Part shown: piece after piece, positions 44,892-54,181 of the stretch | Position numbering within the stretch: the first letter of the stretch is position 1 | Layout: the number at the start of each line of letters is the position of its first letter | Source of the DNA: [Leptolyngbya] sp. JSC-1 | Lineage (GTDB): Bacteria > Cyanobacteriota > Cyanobacteriia > Elainellales > Elainellaceae | Direction: 5' to 3' | NCBI GenBank assembly: GCA_000733415.1 | Contig: KL662191.1 | Location: forward strand, 4,557,423-4,621,422 | Length of the DNA: 64,000 nt | Notes under the pieces: model-generated | Database searches by the model: none | Told to the model about the DNA's origin: nothing | The model's input: only the letters and a program-made list of their open reading frames with translations | Program-made: the position numbers and the translations under genes

Positions 44892-45554
44892 TCATAGCCC
44901 AGGCTGGCACATCTGCTGCATGATGGCATCGTGGTCTAGATGAGTCACCATTGTTTCCACCGGCTCTAGCCGCTGCGGCAGTCCCAGTAAAAAGCGATTA
45001 CAGTCAGCGCCCATCGACTCACAGCTAGTTTGAACGCAGTGCAGTTCTCTACCCGTAAGGCGACTGAAGAAAGAGGTCAAAGCTCCTGCTTCTAAATAGC
45101 AGACCGGTTGATTTTGGCTAGGAGCCAGCCGCGCAAAGGCAGAATTCCAGGTTTTTACAATCAAGAATCCCCGCTGCTGATAGGTCTGATCCAGATCGAT
45201 CTTGCCCCAACCATGTGCAATCCAGCAGGCTTGCAAGGCTTGCAGAAATTCGATCATGGCAACATCAGCAAGTGGTGTTCCATAGTAGCCGCTGATTTGT
45301 TCACAAAAGCGGGTATAAAAACTTTTGCCCCACCATTTGCCGCAGTTAAACAAAACCAGTCGAGAGGCTTGGCCAGTCTCTTTGTCTAGCCCCGAATAGA
45401 TCGCCTGGATTAGGGTTTCTGGCACTGCCAGCAGCCGATCACCCTGCCGGTTTTCCAGTAGACCTACCTCTAGGTCACCTCGGACATAAACATCAGGCGC
45501 ATAGAAGTTACCCGGAATCCGGTTGTTTGTGAGAAGATCAGCAACAGAAATCAT
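44892..45554 (-). CDS. V4R-domain protein, photosystem II assembly cluster
   Basis: A 220-residue protein with a V4R (4-vinyl reductase) domain. The key segment LTGRELHCVQTSCESMGADCNRFLLG contains the family cysteine motif, and the front has VLFNCGKWWGKSFYTRFCEQ. V4R domains bind hydrocarbon or tetrapyrrole-like ligands and possibly metals. It is the second V4R in this cluster (the other is at 46498) and resembles Slr0144/Slr0147, which are part of an operon linked to photosystem II assembly. It lies between the phycobiliprotein-like gene and the kinase. Confidence 0.85.
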   Translation of the reverse strand: MISVADLLTNNRIPGNFYAPDVYVRGDLEVGLLENRQGDRLLAVPETLIQAIYSGLDKETGQASRLVLFNCGKWWGKSFYTRFCEQISGYYGTPLADVAMIEFLQALQACWIAHGWGKIDLDQTYQQRGFLIVKTWNSAFARLAPSQNQPVCYLEAGALTSFFSRLTGRELHCVQTSCESMGADCNRFLLGLPQRLEPVETMVTHLDHDAIMQQMCQPGL

Positions 45555-45608
45555 AGGAATTGAAAAAACTAAGAAAAACTATACACCTCAAACCTCGACG
45601 CCCCGCAT

Positions 45609-46097
45609 TCAACGTCGCCCACCAGCGGGGTTCATTGATTGGGACAACAACGCTTCTTGCGCTAACGCCAGACCGGGACTAAGGTAGCCCATTTGCTTGG
45701 CCGTCAACATTTTCGCCAATTGCTGGTTCAACAGACGATAAAGTTTCGCGTCAATTGTCTTTGTATCGTAAGCTTGTGCCAGCGGCCCCACCCAATCTAA
45801 AAACCGTTTCTGAATCAAGCTCTCATCGTTGATCAATAAACTCAACGCACAGTAGCGCAACATCAGCAGCGCATGTTTGATACAGCGTTCCAAATTCTCT
45901 TCCGACTCCTCAGGTAGAGCGGCTTGCAGTTGGTCAACAACCGCCTGCATAATCTCCAGCTCGCGGTCTCGTAGGTTGCGATAGGTGTCCAACCGCTCTG
46001 GCATGGAAGCAACATATTGGCTAATCAGCTTCAGCTCTTCAACTTTGAGATAGCGATTTTCTGCTTGATCAAAAATACTGGCAAGTTGTGGATGCAT
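45609..46097 (-). CDS. Phycobiliprotein-fold protein, PSII assembly cluster
   Basis: A 162-residue all-helical protein resembling the globin-like phycobilisome fold (ENRYLKVEELKLISQYVASM; CIKHALLMLRYCALSLLIND; LYRLLNQQLAKMLTAKQMGY). The cysteines are not in the usual bilin-attachment context, so chromophore binding is doubtful. It resembles the gene product paired with V4R proteins in slr0144-slr0152. It precedes a V4R gene by 54 bp, as does its paralogue at 47299. Confidence 0.75.
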   Translation of the reverse strand: MHPQLASIFDQAENRYLKVEELKLISQYVASMPERLDTYRNLRDRELEIMQAVVDQLQAALPEESEENLERCIKHALLMLRYCALSLLINDESLIQKRFLDWVGPLAQAYDTKTIDAKLYRLLNQQLAKMLTAKQMGYLSPGLALAQEALLSQSMNPAGGRR

Positions 46098-46186
46098 AAG
46101 CGTAGAAGGGCAAAGATGGAATATAGAGAGAAAAGGCTAATGCTAGCCAGTACGAATCTCACTCAAACGGACCAGAACAAATCGCA

Positions 46187-46501
46187 CTAAAACAAATCGG
46201 AAAAATCCTCCAGCGTAAACCCATTCGATTCTGAATTAGGCGTTGGCTCGATTATGGGTTGAGACGTGGGTATGGTGCCATCTCCAGCCCAGTTAAAGGC
46301 GCTGAAGAACTGGTCCACGGTTAAGAATAAACTGAGGGGCTGGGGTTCGGTTTGGGCATTTACCAGACGCAAATGCTGGATTTCTGGTGGCTGATCCTCC
46401 CAGTTGATTGAGCCAAAAAACTGCTTCACCGTTTGTTTCAGCCAAGCCTGCGGAGGGTGGGCAGCCGCACCATTGGTCTGGAGAAGGGCAGCCTGATTCA
46501 T
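46187..46501 (-). CDS. Small protein with duplicated FFGSINW/FFSAFNW motif
   Basis: A 104-residue acidic soluble protein with two similar blocks, KQFFGSINWEDQPPEIQHLR and DQFFSAFNWAGDGTIPTSQP, each followed by a Pro-rich stretch, and a C-terminal LEDFSDLF. The duplication looks like two copies of a short partner-binding motif. The start overlaps the end of the V4R gene (ATGA, 46498-46501), so the two are translationally coupled. In position it matches Slr0145 from memory, and function is unknown. Confidence 0.72.
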   Translation of the reverse strand: MNQAALLQTNGAAAHPPQAWLKQTVKQFFGSINWEDQPPEIQHLRLVNAQTEPQPLSLFLTVDQFFSAFNWAGDGTIPTSQPIIEPTPNSESNGFTLEDFSDLF

Positions 46502-47178
46502 CGTAAGACCTCACCAGCTCGTAGACGTTTTTCAATATCGCGGGCTGTTGCCCCTTCATTCATCCAAAAAGCGGCAGCATCAATGCGATCCTGGCCGCCC
46601 AACAAAAACTTACAGTAGGTTTCGCCCATTGAGTAGCACTGAATCTCAATGCAGCTTAGCTGTTTTCGCACTAACTCAGTAAAGAATCCAGCGAACAAAC
46701 CAGCATAGAGATAGCAAACTGGCTTACCCACATCACCCAGGGTGCGGGCCACGGCAGAGTCAAAAATGTTGATGAACATAAACCCCTGCTTGCGATCGCC
46801 CATATCGACTTCCCAACGCCCCCAGCCTTGAGCGGTGAAGGGCCACCACCAAGTTTCCAATAGAAATAGCAGATTGGTTTGGCGGATGTTTTGATCAAAT
46901 TCTTTTTCAAACCATTTTTCGAAGAAGAAGGCATCTTTTTGGCCCCATTCGCAACCGATCGTATACATCGTGGCAGCCGAAGCATCTCCTACTTCCTCTT
47001 GCAGTCCCTCAACCAAACCCACAATAAAATCTTCAGTTGTGAGAATGTTTTGACTTCCATTCCAATCGATAATGGTGCCTTTATCGAGATCGAATTGAAA
47101 AAAGCTACGAAAGTCGTAATGGTTGTGCTTCTTAGGGTGCTTATGCTTCGTGTCGTCGATAGCCGGTGCGATGCTCAT
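46498..47178 (-). CDS. V4R-domain protein, first copy
   Basis: A 226-residue V4R-domain protein. It has a His-rich N-terminus (DDTKHKHPKKHNHYDF), then TIGCEWGQKDAFFFEKWFEK and the V4R signature VRKQLSCIEIQCYSMGETYC, followed by FLLGGQDRID. It is paralogous to the protein at 44892, with matching blocks in the same order. It probably binds a hydrophobic cofactor during photosystem II assembly (inference from the related operon). It is coupled to the small gene downstream. Confidence 0.86.
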   Translation of the reverse strand: MSIAPAIDDTKHKHPKKHNHYDFRSFFQFDLDKGTIIDWNGSQNILTTEDFIVGLVEGLQEEVGDASAATMYTIGCEWGQKDAFFFEKWFEKEFDQNIRQTNLLFLLETWWWPFTAQGWGRWEVDMGDRKQGFMFINIFDSAVARTLGDVGKPVCYLYAGLFAGFFTELVRKQLSCIEIQCYSMGETYCKFLLGGQDRIDAAAFWMNEGATARDIEKRLRAGEVLR

Positions 47179-47298
47179 AGGACGGAGTAGGGTGAAGGGG
47201 TAAAGAGTAAATCAACCTCAAATCATGGAGTAGCAAGATGGGGAAATAGCACTCAACCACTCTAGGCTCCAAACGTCAGGTTTATACCATCCAGCCAG

Positions 47299-47778
47299 TT
47301 AAGCTGTCGGGCCAAGAATCCGCCGGTTCGATTCCAGCAGAGGACAAACCAAGTTAGCCTGTGGCGGAGTGAGATGTTGTTTGATCACGTCTTGAAGTGC
47401 GCTGTACATGATGTCACAGACATGGGACTTGCCCAAGGAGCGCATAATCGTTTGTAGCCAAAGCAATAGTTCCTCTTGCAGCGCGTCTGGATCATTCAGT
47501 AAGACGGCAAGGGCCGTAGCGCGTAATCCATAAACCAGGTCCCGAACACATTTGCGAGTTAGATCTTCCTGGTTTTTACCCACAAATACGCCAGGGTCAA
47601 TGGCCCGCATCTTGACACAGGCTTGTTGCACAATTGTAGATTCCAGTTCCTGAAGCTTTTGATAGGTTTGGACACGCAGATTGAAGGAGCGGACATAGTC
47701 AATTACAAACGCTAACTCTGCATCGCTGGCGTATCGACCATCAAGCTCACGACTCAGGCGTTCAAGCTGGCTTAACAT
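47299..47778 (-). CDS. Phycobiliprotein-fold protein, first copy
   Basis: A 159-residue helical protein with the phycobilisome/globin-like pattern: ELDGRYASDAELAFVIDYVR, RKCVRDLVYGLRATALAVLL, YSALQDVIKQHLTPPQANLV. It is related to the protein at 45609. Together with the following V4R gene it forms the first globin-like/V4R pair of the cluster. No obvious bilin-binding Cys is seen. It lies 139 bp downstream of the ferredoxin gene. Confidence 0.75.
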   Translation of the reverse strand: MLSQLERLSRELDGRYASDAELAFVIDYVRSFNLRVQTYQKLQELESTIVQQACVKMRAIDPGVFVGKNQEDLTRKCVRDLVYGLRATALAVLLNDPDALQEELLLWLQTIMRSLGKSHVCDIMYSALQDVIKQHLTPPQANLVCPLLESNRRILGPTA

Positions 47779-47917
47779 GGAAAGAATTTCTCAAGGTCAG
47801 AATCATTTAGGGGTTTAGTTCCACATCATAGAAGCAGAAACTGCACTCAGTATTCCCTCCGTTATCATTCTCAACGCAGCCGCAGTATTAAGTTTTAGCA
47901 GACTGCATTGAGTAGAA

Positions 47918-48403
47918 TTAAGCATCGCTGCTATTGGAGAAGAAATCTCGGACGTTAAAGCTAGTGGTTTTTTCGATCTGCTTCAGCATCGAGCGGGTGA
48001 TCAATTTACCTTCTTCTACCAGCACTTCCCCGGTAACAGGGTGGAGGAGATTTTGCTCAGCTCGCCGTCCGATCAACGCTTCAATATCCTGAATCGAATT
48101 GACATACATACCAGGCGGCAATTCGACCACAACTCCATTCGATAAAACCCTAGCTTGACAGGCCAAACGGGAATTAGGCTGACAGGAGGTAATAATTTCT
48201 AGCGTCCGTTGCTCACGGCGGTTGATCGGCGTTAGGGCTTCCATGCCTTGTCTAACGTAGACATGACAGGTGGCACACATGCCACGCCCGCCACATTCGC
48301 GTAATACATCTAGGTCTTTGGAGATTAGAACCGATAGTAAATTTCCGTTGGTTTCCACCACGGTTTCTTGGGCAATCGGCTCTAGCCGGACAGTCTTTAC
48401 CAT
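47918..48403 (-). CDS. 2Fe-2S ferredoxin with C-terminal extension
   Basis: A 161-residue protein with a plant-type 2Fe-2S domain (residues 1-100): CGGRGMCATC supplies three ligands, and RLACQARV the fourth. The fold continues with VVVELPPGMYV. The last 60 residues are an extra domain (IEALIGRRAEQNLLHPVTGE, LKQIEKTTSFNVRDFF) absent from photosynthetic ferredoxins. It resembles Slr0148 of the Synechocystis PSII-assembly operon. It is 33 bp downstream of the roadblock-like gene and probably passes electrons within this pathway. Confidence 0.9.
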   Translation of the reverse strand: MVKTVRLEPIAQETVVETNGNLLSVLISKDLDVLRECGGRGMCATCHVYVRQGMEALTPINRREQRTLEIITSCQPNSRLACQARVLSNGVVVELPPGMYVNSIQDIEALIGRRAEQNLLHPVTGEVLVEEGKLITRSMLKQIEKTTSFNVRDFFSNSSDA

Positions 48404-48436
48404 GTAATGATGCTCCAGAGATTGAGGGAGATTGGG

Positions 48437-49498
48437 TCAACGAGGAGAGTCAAAGGAGACGAATAATAGGGCGTTTTGCTGCTCGTCCAGAGATTGCCGC
48501 ACAATTTTGGCAAAATCGCGAATTACTTTAGAACAGCGTTCAATAAAGGCCGCGACCCAGGCTTGAATCTGGTGATGCTGCTCGCGAGTCAGCAAAGGTA
48601 GCCGCTCTGAAGGAGCCTGTACCGAGAAGGTGATTTGGGCTGAGCGCTCAATTTGAAAGTGATTCAGCCAGTCCACTGTAGGTCGAGTGGTCTTCCAATA
48701 ATTCACAACAACCAGTGTGCCCAGATATTGACTTGTCAGTTGACTGAGGGCATTCATGGCCGCCAAAACATCCTTCAGGCTAGCAGATTGTAAACTAACC
48801 GACTGCAAACTGGCCGCCTGTAGACCGTCCTGGGCGCTAGAAGATGGCAAGTCTGATAGCGCCGCGGCGCGCTCAAGAAATTCGGGTGAGTCTGTTGTTC
48901 TGGGTAATGCCAATTCCGGCGGCGTTGAAGGGGTATGCTCGCCTTCTGCTGGCACTGACGGCACTGATGGCACTGACGGCACTGCGCCTCCTGGGTTGGC
49001 GAGGGGCTTAGGCGGGTCAATAGCTTCGGGGAAAGTAGAGCCTCCGGATGGGACTAGGGGATAGGAAGAAGGCGTAGCTGGAATTGGAAGGGTGACTATC
49101 GAGCTTGTGGCTAAAGCGCGAAATTCGCTCACTAGCTGCTGATTCTGCCCAATCTGCAATTCGAGCAACAACCGCCGTACCGCCTGGGTATAGGTTAGGG
49201 ACGGCAGGTCAATGCCTGTTATCACCAGCAGCGTAATGCCCTGATTCAGTTTGTGTAGATAAACTCGATGCAGGTGAAATTGAAATTCAAACGAATTGAA
49301 CCCTTCCGGCGTGGTCTCCAGGACTTGCTGAATACTCTGGGCAATCGTGTGCTGCTGAGAGCTATCTAATCCAGCGTCAAACCCATGAAAGTATGGAGGT
49401 GCCGCCCCATCAATTAGAGCTACGCCCACAATTCCTGGTACATTCAAAAAATCCTGAATAACCTCCTGGTTCATAGGCGTGTTGTCGAGTTTCCCCAT
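48437..49498 (-). CDS. Roadblock-like protein with proline-rich linker
   Basis: A 353-residue protein. Residues about 8-120 look like a Roadblock/LC7-type domain (IQDFLNVPGIVGVALIDGAA; YLHKLNQGITLLVITGIDLP). The middle (about 150-240) is low-complexity with VPSVPSVPSVP (from a 12-bp repeat near 48955-48990) and SLQSVSLQSASLKD. A C-terminal domain of about 110 residues is a second similar fold (MNALSQLTSQYLGTLVVVNY; LLTREQHHQIQAWVAAFIER). It is the first gene of the cluster, diverging from rbcR. It may be the counterpart of Slr0149, and its role is unknown. Confidence 0.75.
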   Translation of the reverse strand: MGKLDNTPMNQEVIQDFLNVPGIVGVALIDGAAPPYFHGFDAGLDSSQQHTIAQSIQQVLETTPEGFNSFEFQFHLHRVYLHKLNQGITLLVITGIDLPSLTYTQAVRRLLLELQIGQNQQLVSEFRALATSSIVTLPIPATPSSYPLVPSGGSTFPEAIDPPKPLANPGGAVPSVPSVPSVPAEGEHTPSTPPELALPRTTDSPEFLERAAALSDLPSSSAQDGLQAASLQSVSLQSASLKDVLAAMNALSQLTSQYLGTLVVVNYWKTTRPTVDWLNHFQIERSAQITFSVQAPSERLPLLTREQHHQIQAWVAAFIERCSKVIRDFAKIVRQSLDEQQNALLFVSFDSPR

Positions 49499-49735
49499 CG
49501 ACCTAAGATCCCCTATTCATTATGATTCTTTATAGCTAGATCTTTTGTCGAGTTCAGACGATTTCAGACTGATCGCAGCGGATCGGCTGCCGTTAAACCC
49601 AGGTTCTCCTGCATACTTGGTGTGTACTTCTTAAATTCTGGACAGTCTCCTCATGCTTTATTTGGGAAATGACCAGCGCAAGAGGTACAGTTGACCGAAT
49701 GTTACGGCTCTCCTTCCATATTGGATTTAACAGCC

Positions 49736-50749
49736 ATGTCTGATCTCCCTTTTACTTTGGATCAGTTACGCATTCTTAAGGCAATTGCTGCCGAAGGAAG
49801 CTTTAAGCGTGCGGCTGATAGTCTCTATGTTTCCCAACCTGCTGTCAGCCTACAAGTACAAAACCTGGAGCGGCAGCTTGACGTACCCTTGTTTGATCGC
49901 GGCGGGCGACGTGCTCAACTGACCGAAGCTGGCCATCTCTTACTGAGCTATGGCGATCGCATTTTGAGCCTGTGTGAAGAGACCTGTCGCGCTATCGAAG
50001 ATTTACAAAACCTGCAAGGCGGCACCCTGATCGTAGGGGCGAGTCAAACGACGGGTACCTACCTGTTGCCGCGCATGCTGGGTCTATTCCGGCAAAACTA
50101 TCCGGATGTGGCTGTGCAGCTTCACGTCCACTCCACCCGGCGCACGGCCTGGAGTGTTGCCAATGGGCAGGTCGATTTAGCCATTATTGGCGGTGAGGTG
50201 CCGCCTGAGCTTCAGGACTCGCTGGAAGTGATTCCCTATGCAGAGGATGAAATGGCGCTGATTCTGCCCGTTTTCCATCCGTTTGTCCGCCTAGACCAAA
50301 TTGAAAAAGACGATCTGTATAAACTGCAATTCATTGCGCTCGATTCCCAGTCCACGATTCGGAAGGTGATCGATCAGGTGCTAACTCGGTGCGGCATCGA
50401 AACTCGCAGGCTCAAGATCGAAATGGAGCTGAATACGATTGAAGCAATCAAGAATGCGGTGCAGGCCGGACTGGGGGCTGCTTTTGTTTCTATCTCAGCG
50501 ATTGAAAAAGAACTGCAAATGGGCGTGCTGCATCGTGCTCGAATCGAAGGTGTAGTTGTCAACCGCACCCTCTCGGTGATCTATAATCCCAACCGTTACC
50601 GTTCCAAAGCTGCCGAAGCCTTTACTCGCGAGATTCTGCCCCAGTTTGCTACCTATGCCCCGCCGCCCGAAGATAGCCTAGAGTCTAAGCCAATCACAGA
50701 GCATCCCCTCCCGCTAGAGGTCACGCCCTCCCACCCAGGCACTAATTAA
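49736..50749 (+). CDS. rbcR: RuBisCO operon regulator, LysR family (RbcR/Ycf30)
   Basis: A LysR-type regulator of 337 residues. It opens MSDLPFTLDQLRILKAIAAE, which matches RbcR/Ycf30 proteins as I know them and decides the start at 49736 over an in-frame ATG at 49691. The HTH (YVSQPAVSLQVQNLERQLDV) is followed by an effector domain (GASQTTGTYLLPRMLGLFRQ; STRRTAWSVANGQVDLAIIG). RbcR controls Calvin-cycle and carbon-uptake genes. It is divergent from the photosystem II cluster, with 237 bp between start codons. The rbc genes are not in the window. Confidence 0.87.
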   Translation: MSDLPFTLDQLRILKAIAAEGSFKRAADSLYVSQPAVSLQVQNLERQLDVPLFDRGGRRAQLTEAGHLLLSYGDRILSLCEETCRAIEDLQNLQGGTLIVGASQTTGTYLLPRMLGLFRQNYPDVAVQLHVHSTRRTAWSVANGQVDLAIIGGEVPPELQDSLEVIPYAEDEMALILPVFHPFVRLDQIEKDDLYKLQFIALDSQSTIRKVIDQVLTRCGIETRRLKIEMELNTIEAIKNAVQAGLGAAFVSISAIEKELQMGVLHRARIEGVVVNRTLSVIYNPNRYRSKAAEAFTREILPQFATYAPPPEDSLESKPITEHPLPLEVTPSHPGTN

Positions 50750-50993
50750 AGCCATTCCTGATTTCTAGGCTCAAAATCGGCTAGGACAATCATGCGCTAG
50801 AGACAGAATCCGCTAGGGATACGATCTAAATCTGCAAATGTTTGGTTGCGGTTTAGGCTAGTTTTAAGAAGCATCCAAGCAGACCAAGGCGAGTCGAATC
50901 AGAAGAGGCATTATAAGCAGCACAGCACTCGTCTATTGCTCTGTTCAGGTAGGCTGATTTTGTCTTAGTCCAGGCTTAGTCCAGGCAATATTC

Positions 50994-52562
50994 ATGGAAA
51001 TTTTCTGCACTCGTCCGAGCTGTTCCCGACCGCTCAATCAGTTCCCCGATCTGGACGATCCCGCTAGGCTCAAAACCGTACCTCACAAATTTTGCACCGC
51101 TTGCGGCATGCCGCTGATTCTGGATAATCGGTATCTGCCGCTCAAGCTGTTGGGCAAAGGGGGATTTGGGGCTGCCTTTTTAGCCCGCGATCGGCGCACG
51201 CCTGGAATGCGCTATTGCGTTGTCAAGCAATTTCAGCCCGCTGGTAATCCCACGCCAGAACAACTCCGAGTTGCCCAAACCCTATTTGAACGAGAAGCAG
51301 AGGTTCTGGAAGACTTAGGAATTCGCCATCCCCAAATTCCTGATCTGCTGGCCTTCTTTCCGCTGGATGTGACCAGTCCGGGTAGTGGCCAATCCGAGCA
51401 GTTTTTCTACATCGTGCAGGAGTTTGTCGATGGAGAAGACATGGAAGCCGAACTGGCGCGACGGGGCCAATTTTCTGAAGCAGAGGTCTTAGAAATTCTG
51501 ACCGGGATGCTGAAAATTTTGCAGTTTGTGCATGAGAACCATTCGATCCACCGCGACATTAAACCCTCGAACATCATGCGACGACGTGATGGCATGTTGT
51601 TCCTGCTCGATTTTGGAGCTGTCAAACAGGTGACTGCTGCCGCCGCCGCTAGTCAGCCTGGTCGAGCCTCTACAGGCATTTACTCACTGGGGTTTGCTCC
51701 ACCGGAACAGATGCGCGGTGATCAGGTTTATCCAGCAACAGATTTGTATGCCCTGGCCGTTACCTGCATTACGCTGCTGACGGGGAAACAGCCAAATGAA
51801 CTGCACGACACCTACAGCGACTCCTGGAACTGGCGCTCCTATGCTCAGGTGAGCGATCGGTTAGAGGCCGTCCTCAATCGCATGCTGTTGCCGACACCCA
51901 GCCAGCGGTTTCAATCCGCAAAAGATGTTTTGGCTGCGCTTCAACCCCTGCAATCCGCATCTCCTCCAGCCCAACCCGCTCCAACGGCTCCAACTCCTGG
52001 CAAAACGGCCCTGCAATCTCCATCCCCATCTATTCCACCAGCTTCTCAACCAGCCCAACCAGCGCCCCAACCGATCCAACCGTCCCGATCTGTTCCTAAA
52101 CCGGCTCCGCCTACAGCCCAATCTCCACCGCCAATTCCAGCTTCACCTCGTCCGACCTTTACGCTGTGGGAGGTATTGTCTGGAGCAGCCTTTACTGGTT
52201 TTGAAGGAGGGCTATTGGCGATTGCTACGGCCAGCTTATTGGGAACGATTGGTTTGTCGCCGCTGTTTTGGCTGATTTTGCTGGCGGTGGTTGGCAGTAT
52301 AGTGTTTGCCCAAACTCGTCGCTGGATCGAAAAAATAGACTTGGTGATTGTTGCAGGTCTGACGCTGCTGCTGGTATGGTTTTTCCCGTTTAATTTGCTG
52401 CACCAAATTGTGCTGGTGGCACCACTCAATACCCTTGCTCAAACGTTGGGACTTGGACCACGCCTGATGGTGTTGCTGATCGCCGCCTTTGCTTGCCTAA
52501 TTGCTGTTGCCGCTACAGCTACATTTCGTTTGGTTTACAATCTTCTGTCTCGACTGCTGTAA
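50994..52562 (+). CDS. Membrane Ser/Thr protein kinase with N-terminal zinc ribbon
   Basis: A 522-residue kinase. The N-terminus has a four-Cys ribbon (CTRPSC at 5-10 and CTACG near 38), then a Hanks-type kinase domain (about 48-310: GKGGFGAAFL, VVKQF, HRDIKPSN, DFGAVKQV, APPEQMRG). Next are a Pro/Ala/Ser-rich linker (about 320-385) and a C-terminal membrane domain of about four helices (400-520). The kinase faces the cytoplasm and the membrane part may sense or anchor. It is followed 142 bp later by a periplasmic binding protein on the same strand, a possible partner. Confidence 0.93.
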   Translation: MEIFCTRPSCSRPLNQFPDLDDPARLKTVPHKFCTACGMPLILDNRYLPLKLLGKGGFGAAFLARDRRTPGMRYCVVKQFQPAGNPTPEQLRVAQTLFEREAEVLEDLGIRHPQIPDLLAFFPLDVTSPGSGQSEQFFYIVQEFVDGEDMEAELARRGQFSEAEVLEILTGMLKILQFVHENHSIHRDIKPSNIMRRRDGMLFLLDFGAVKQVTAAAAASQPGRASTGIYSLGFAPPEQMRGDQVYPATDLYALAVTCITLLTGKQPNELHDTYSDSWNWRSYAQVSDRLEAVLNRMLLPTPSQRFQSAKDVLAALQPLQSASPPAQPAPTAPTPGKTALQSPSPSIPPASQPAQPAPQPIQPSRSVPKPAPPTAQSPPPIPASPRPTFTLWEVLSGAAFTGFEGGLLAIATASLLGTIGLSPLFWLILLAVVGSIVFAQTRRWIEKIDLVIVAGLTLLLVWFFPFNLLHQIVLVAPLNTLAQTLGLGPRLMVLLIAAFACLIAVAATATFRLVYNLLSRLL

Positions 52563-52704
52563 CCTCTTCGACTAGCCAACTTCAAGCCCAATCTTTCAGA
52601 TGATTAGGATAGAGTTTGAGCTACACCTGGACCGAGTTGTATAGATCAAGGCGTCGATAAGCTTCATAAAAATTATAAAAATCGTATTGAATCCGGTTGA
52701 ACCT

Positions 52705-54117
52705 ATGTCTCGCAAAAACGAAACGCCTGTTCTCGTCCTTTCCCTGTTGATCACCCTGGGACTGATTGGTGGTGTCGCCTGGTGGTTTACACGGGGGCTA
52801 TTCTCTGGGCAGAACGGCGCTCAATCCAATTCATCGCTCAACTCTCAAACCGGCAATGGTCAGGCATCCTTTACCGACCGATCGAGTACAGGAACCAGGG
52901 TGCTTAACCCCCAATCTGCCACCGCCGAGAAGTTGGCCGGTGCTCAAGCGATGGCCAATCGCAACTACACCCAGGCCGTAACAGATTTTGAAGCGGCGCT
53001 GCAAACCAACCGCAACGATCCAGAAGCTCTGATCTATCTAAACAATGCCCGCATTGGTGATCAGAAAGCCTACACCATTGCTGTGTCTGTGCCAATGGCC
53101 ACTTCTACCAATCCGGCCCTAGAGATCTTGCGTGGAGTAGCCCAAGCTCAAACCCAGATGAATCAAGCTGGAGGCATGGGTGGCGTACCGCTCAAGGTAA
53201 TGATCGTCAGTGACGACAACAACCCAACCGTGGCGCGACAGGTCGCGGAAGCCTTGGTTAAAGAAACTGAAGTTCTGGGGGTAATCGGCCATTTTGGCAG
53301 CGAAGCTACTCTAGCCGCCGCTCCCATTTATGAACAGGGCAAGCTGGTGATGGTTTCTCCTACCAGCACATCGGTGCAGATTTCCAACGCAGGCAATTTC
53401 GTTTTTCGCACCGTACCCAGCGATCGCTTTACCGCAACGGCCCTATCTCGGCACCTCTTGAATAACCTAGGTAAACAAAATGCCGCGATTTACTACAACT
53501 CAGCCAGCGACTACAGCCGCTCCCTCAAGGACGAGTTTGCCACTGCGCTAACGAGCGATGGTGGGCAGGTGGTAGCTGAATTCGACCTGAACAATTCCGG
53601 CTTTAATGCGCTCGACACCGTCAAGCAGGCCAGTCAACAAGGCGCAGAAGCCCTAGTTCTGGCGGCCAATACCGCCACGCTCGATGCCGCCCTGCAAGTG
53701 ATTGCCGTAAACCGTCGCACCCTGCCTCTACTGGGGGGAGATAGTATCTACAATCCCAAAACGCTGCAAGTAGGAGGAGAAAATGCCGTTGATATGGTAG
53801 TCGCAGTTCCCTGGGTGCTGCTATCAAACCCCCAATCGGAGTTTGCCCAAACCGCCAAAACCCTCTGGGGCGGAGATGTCAACTGGCGAACTGCAATGGC
53901 CTATGATGCTACCCAGGTATTAGCCACAGCAATTGGAGCGAATCCCGACCGTACAGGTGTGCAGCAGAACCTCGCTAGTCCTGATTTCTCCTTAGTTGGT
54001 GCGACTGGCACAGTTCGATTTTTGCCGTCAGGCGATCGCAATCAGGCGATGCAGCTTGTAGTCGTGAAACCAGGAGAACGATCAGGTTACGGCTATGATT
54101 TCGTGCCGCTGCCTTAA
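52705..54117 (+). CDS. Type-I periplasmic binding protein with membrane anchor and TPR-like helix
   Basis: A 470-residue protein. The start at 52705 (MSRKNETPVLVLSLL) is preferred over a TTG at 52687. A membrane anchor (about 9-27), a Ser/Gln/Asn linker and one TPR-like helical pair (AQAMANRNYTQAVTDFEAAL) precede the receptor-type ligand-binding domain (about 120-465: IAVSVPMATSTNPALEILRG; VIGHFGSEATLAAAPIYEQG; GKLVMVSPTSTS). This fold binds branched amino acids or amides. No permease or ATPase gene is nearby. Together with the upstream kinase this suggests a receptor rather than a transporter (inference). Confidence 0.88.
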   Translation: MSRKNETPVLVLSLLITLGLIGGVAWWFTRGLFSGQNGAQSNSSLNSQTGNGQASFTDRSSTGTRVLNPQSATAEKLAGAQAMANRNYTQAVTDFEAALQTNRNDPEALIYLNNARIGDQKAYTIAVSVPMATSTNPALEILRGVAQAQTQMNQAGGMGGVPLKVMIVSDDNNPTVARQVAEALVKETEVLGVIGHFGSEATLAAAPIYEQGKLVMVSPTSTSVQISNAGNFVFRTVPSDRFTATALSRHLLNNLGKQNAAIYYNSASDYSRSLKDEFATALTSDGGQVVAEFDLNNSGFNALDTVKQASQQGAEALVLAANTATLDAALQVIAVNRRTLPLLGGDSIYNPKTLQVGGENAVDMVVAVPWVLLSNPQSEFAQTAKTLWGGDVNWRTAMAYDATQVLATAIGANPDRTGVQQNLASPDFSLVGATGTVRFLPSGDRNQAMQLVVVKPGERSGYGYDFVPLP

Positions 54118-54181
54118 CGATTTTGTCATTTCTCAGCTCCTCTGCCGGCAGTCGGAGCAATTACTCAGACTAGTTTTCGGA

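Noticed and set aside
47311..47345. tRNA-like GGTTCGATTCC segment
   Set aside because: It lies inside the coding sequence of the phycobiliprotein-fold gene and no acceptor stem or anticodon arm can be paired around it.
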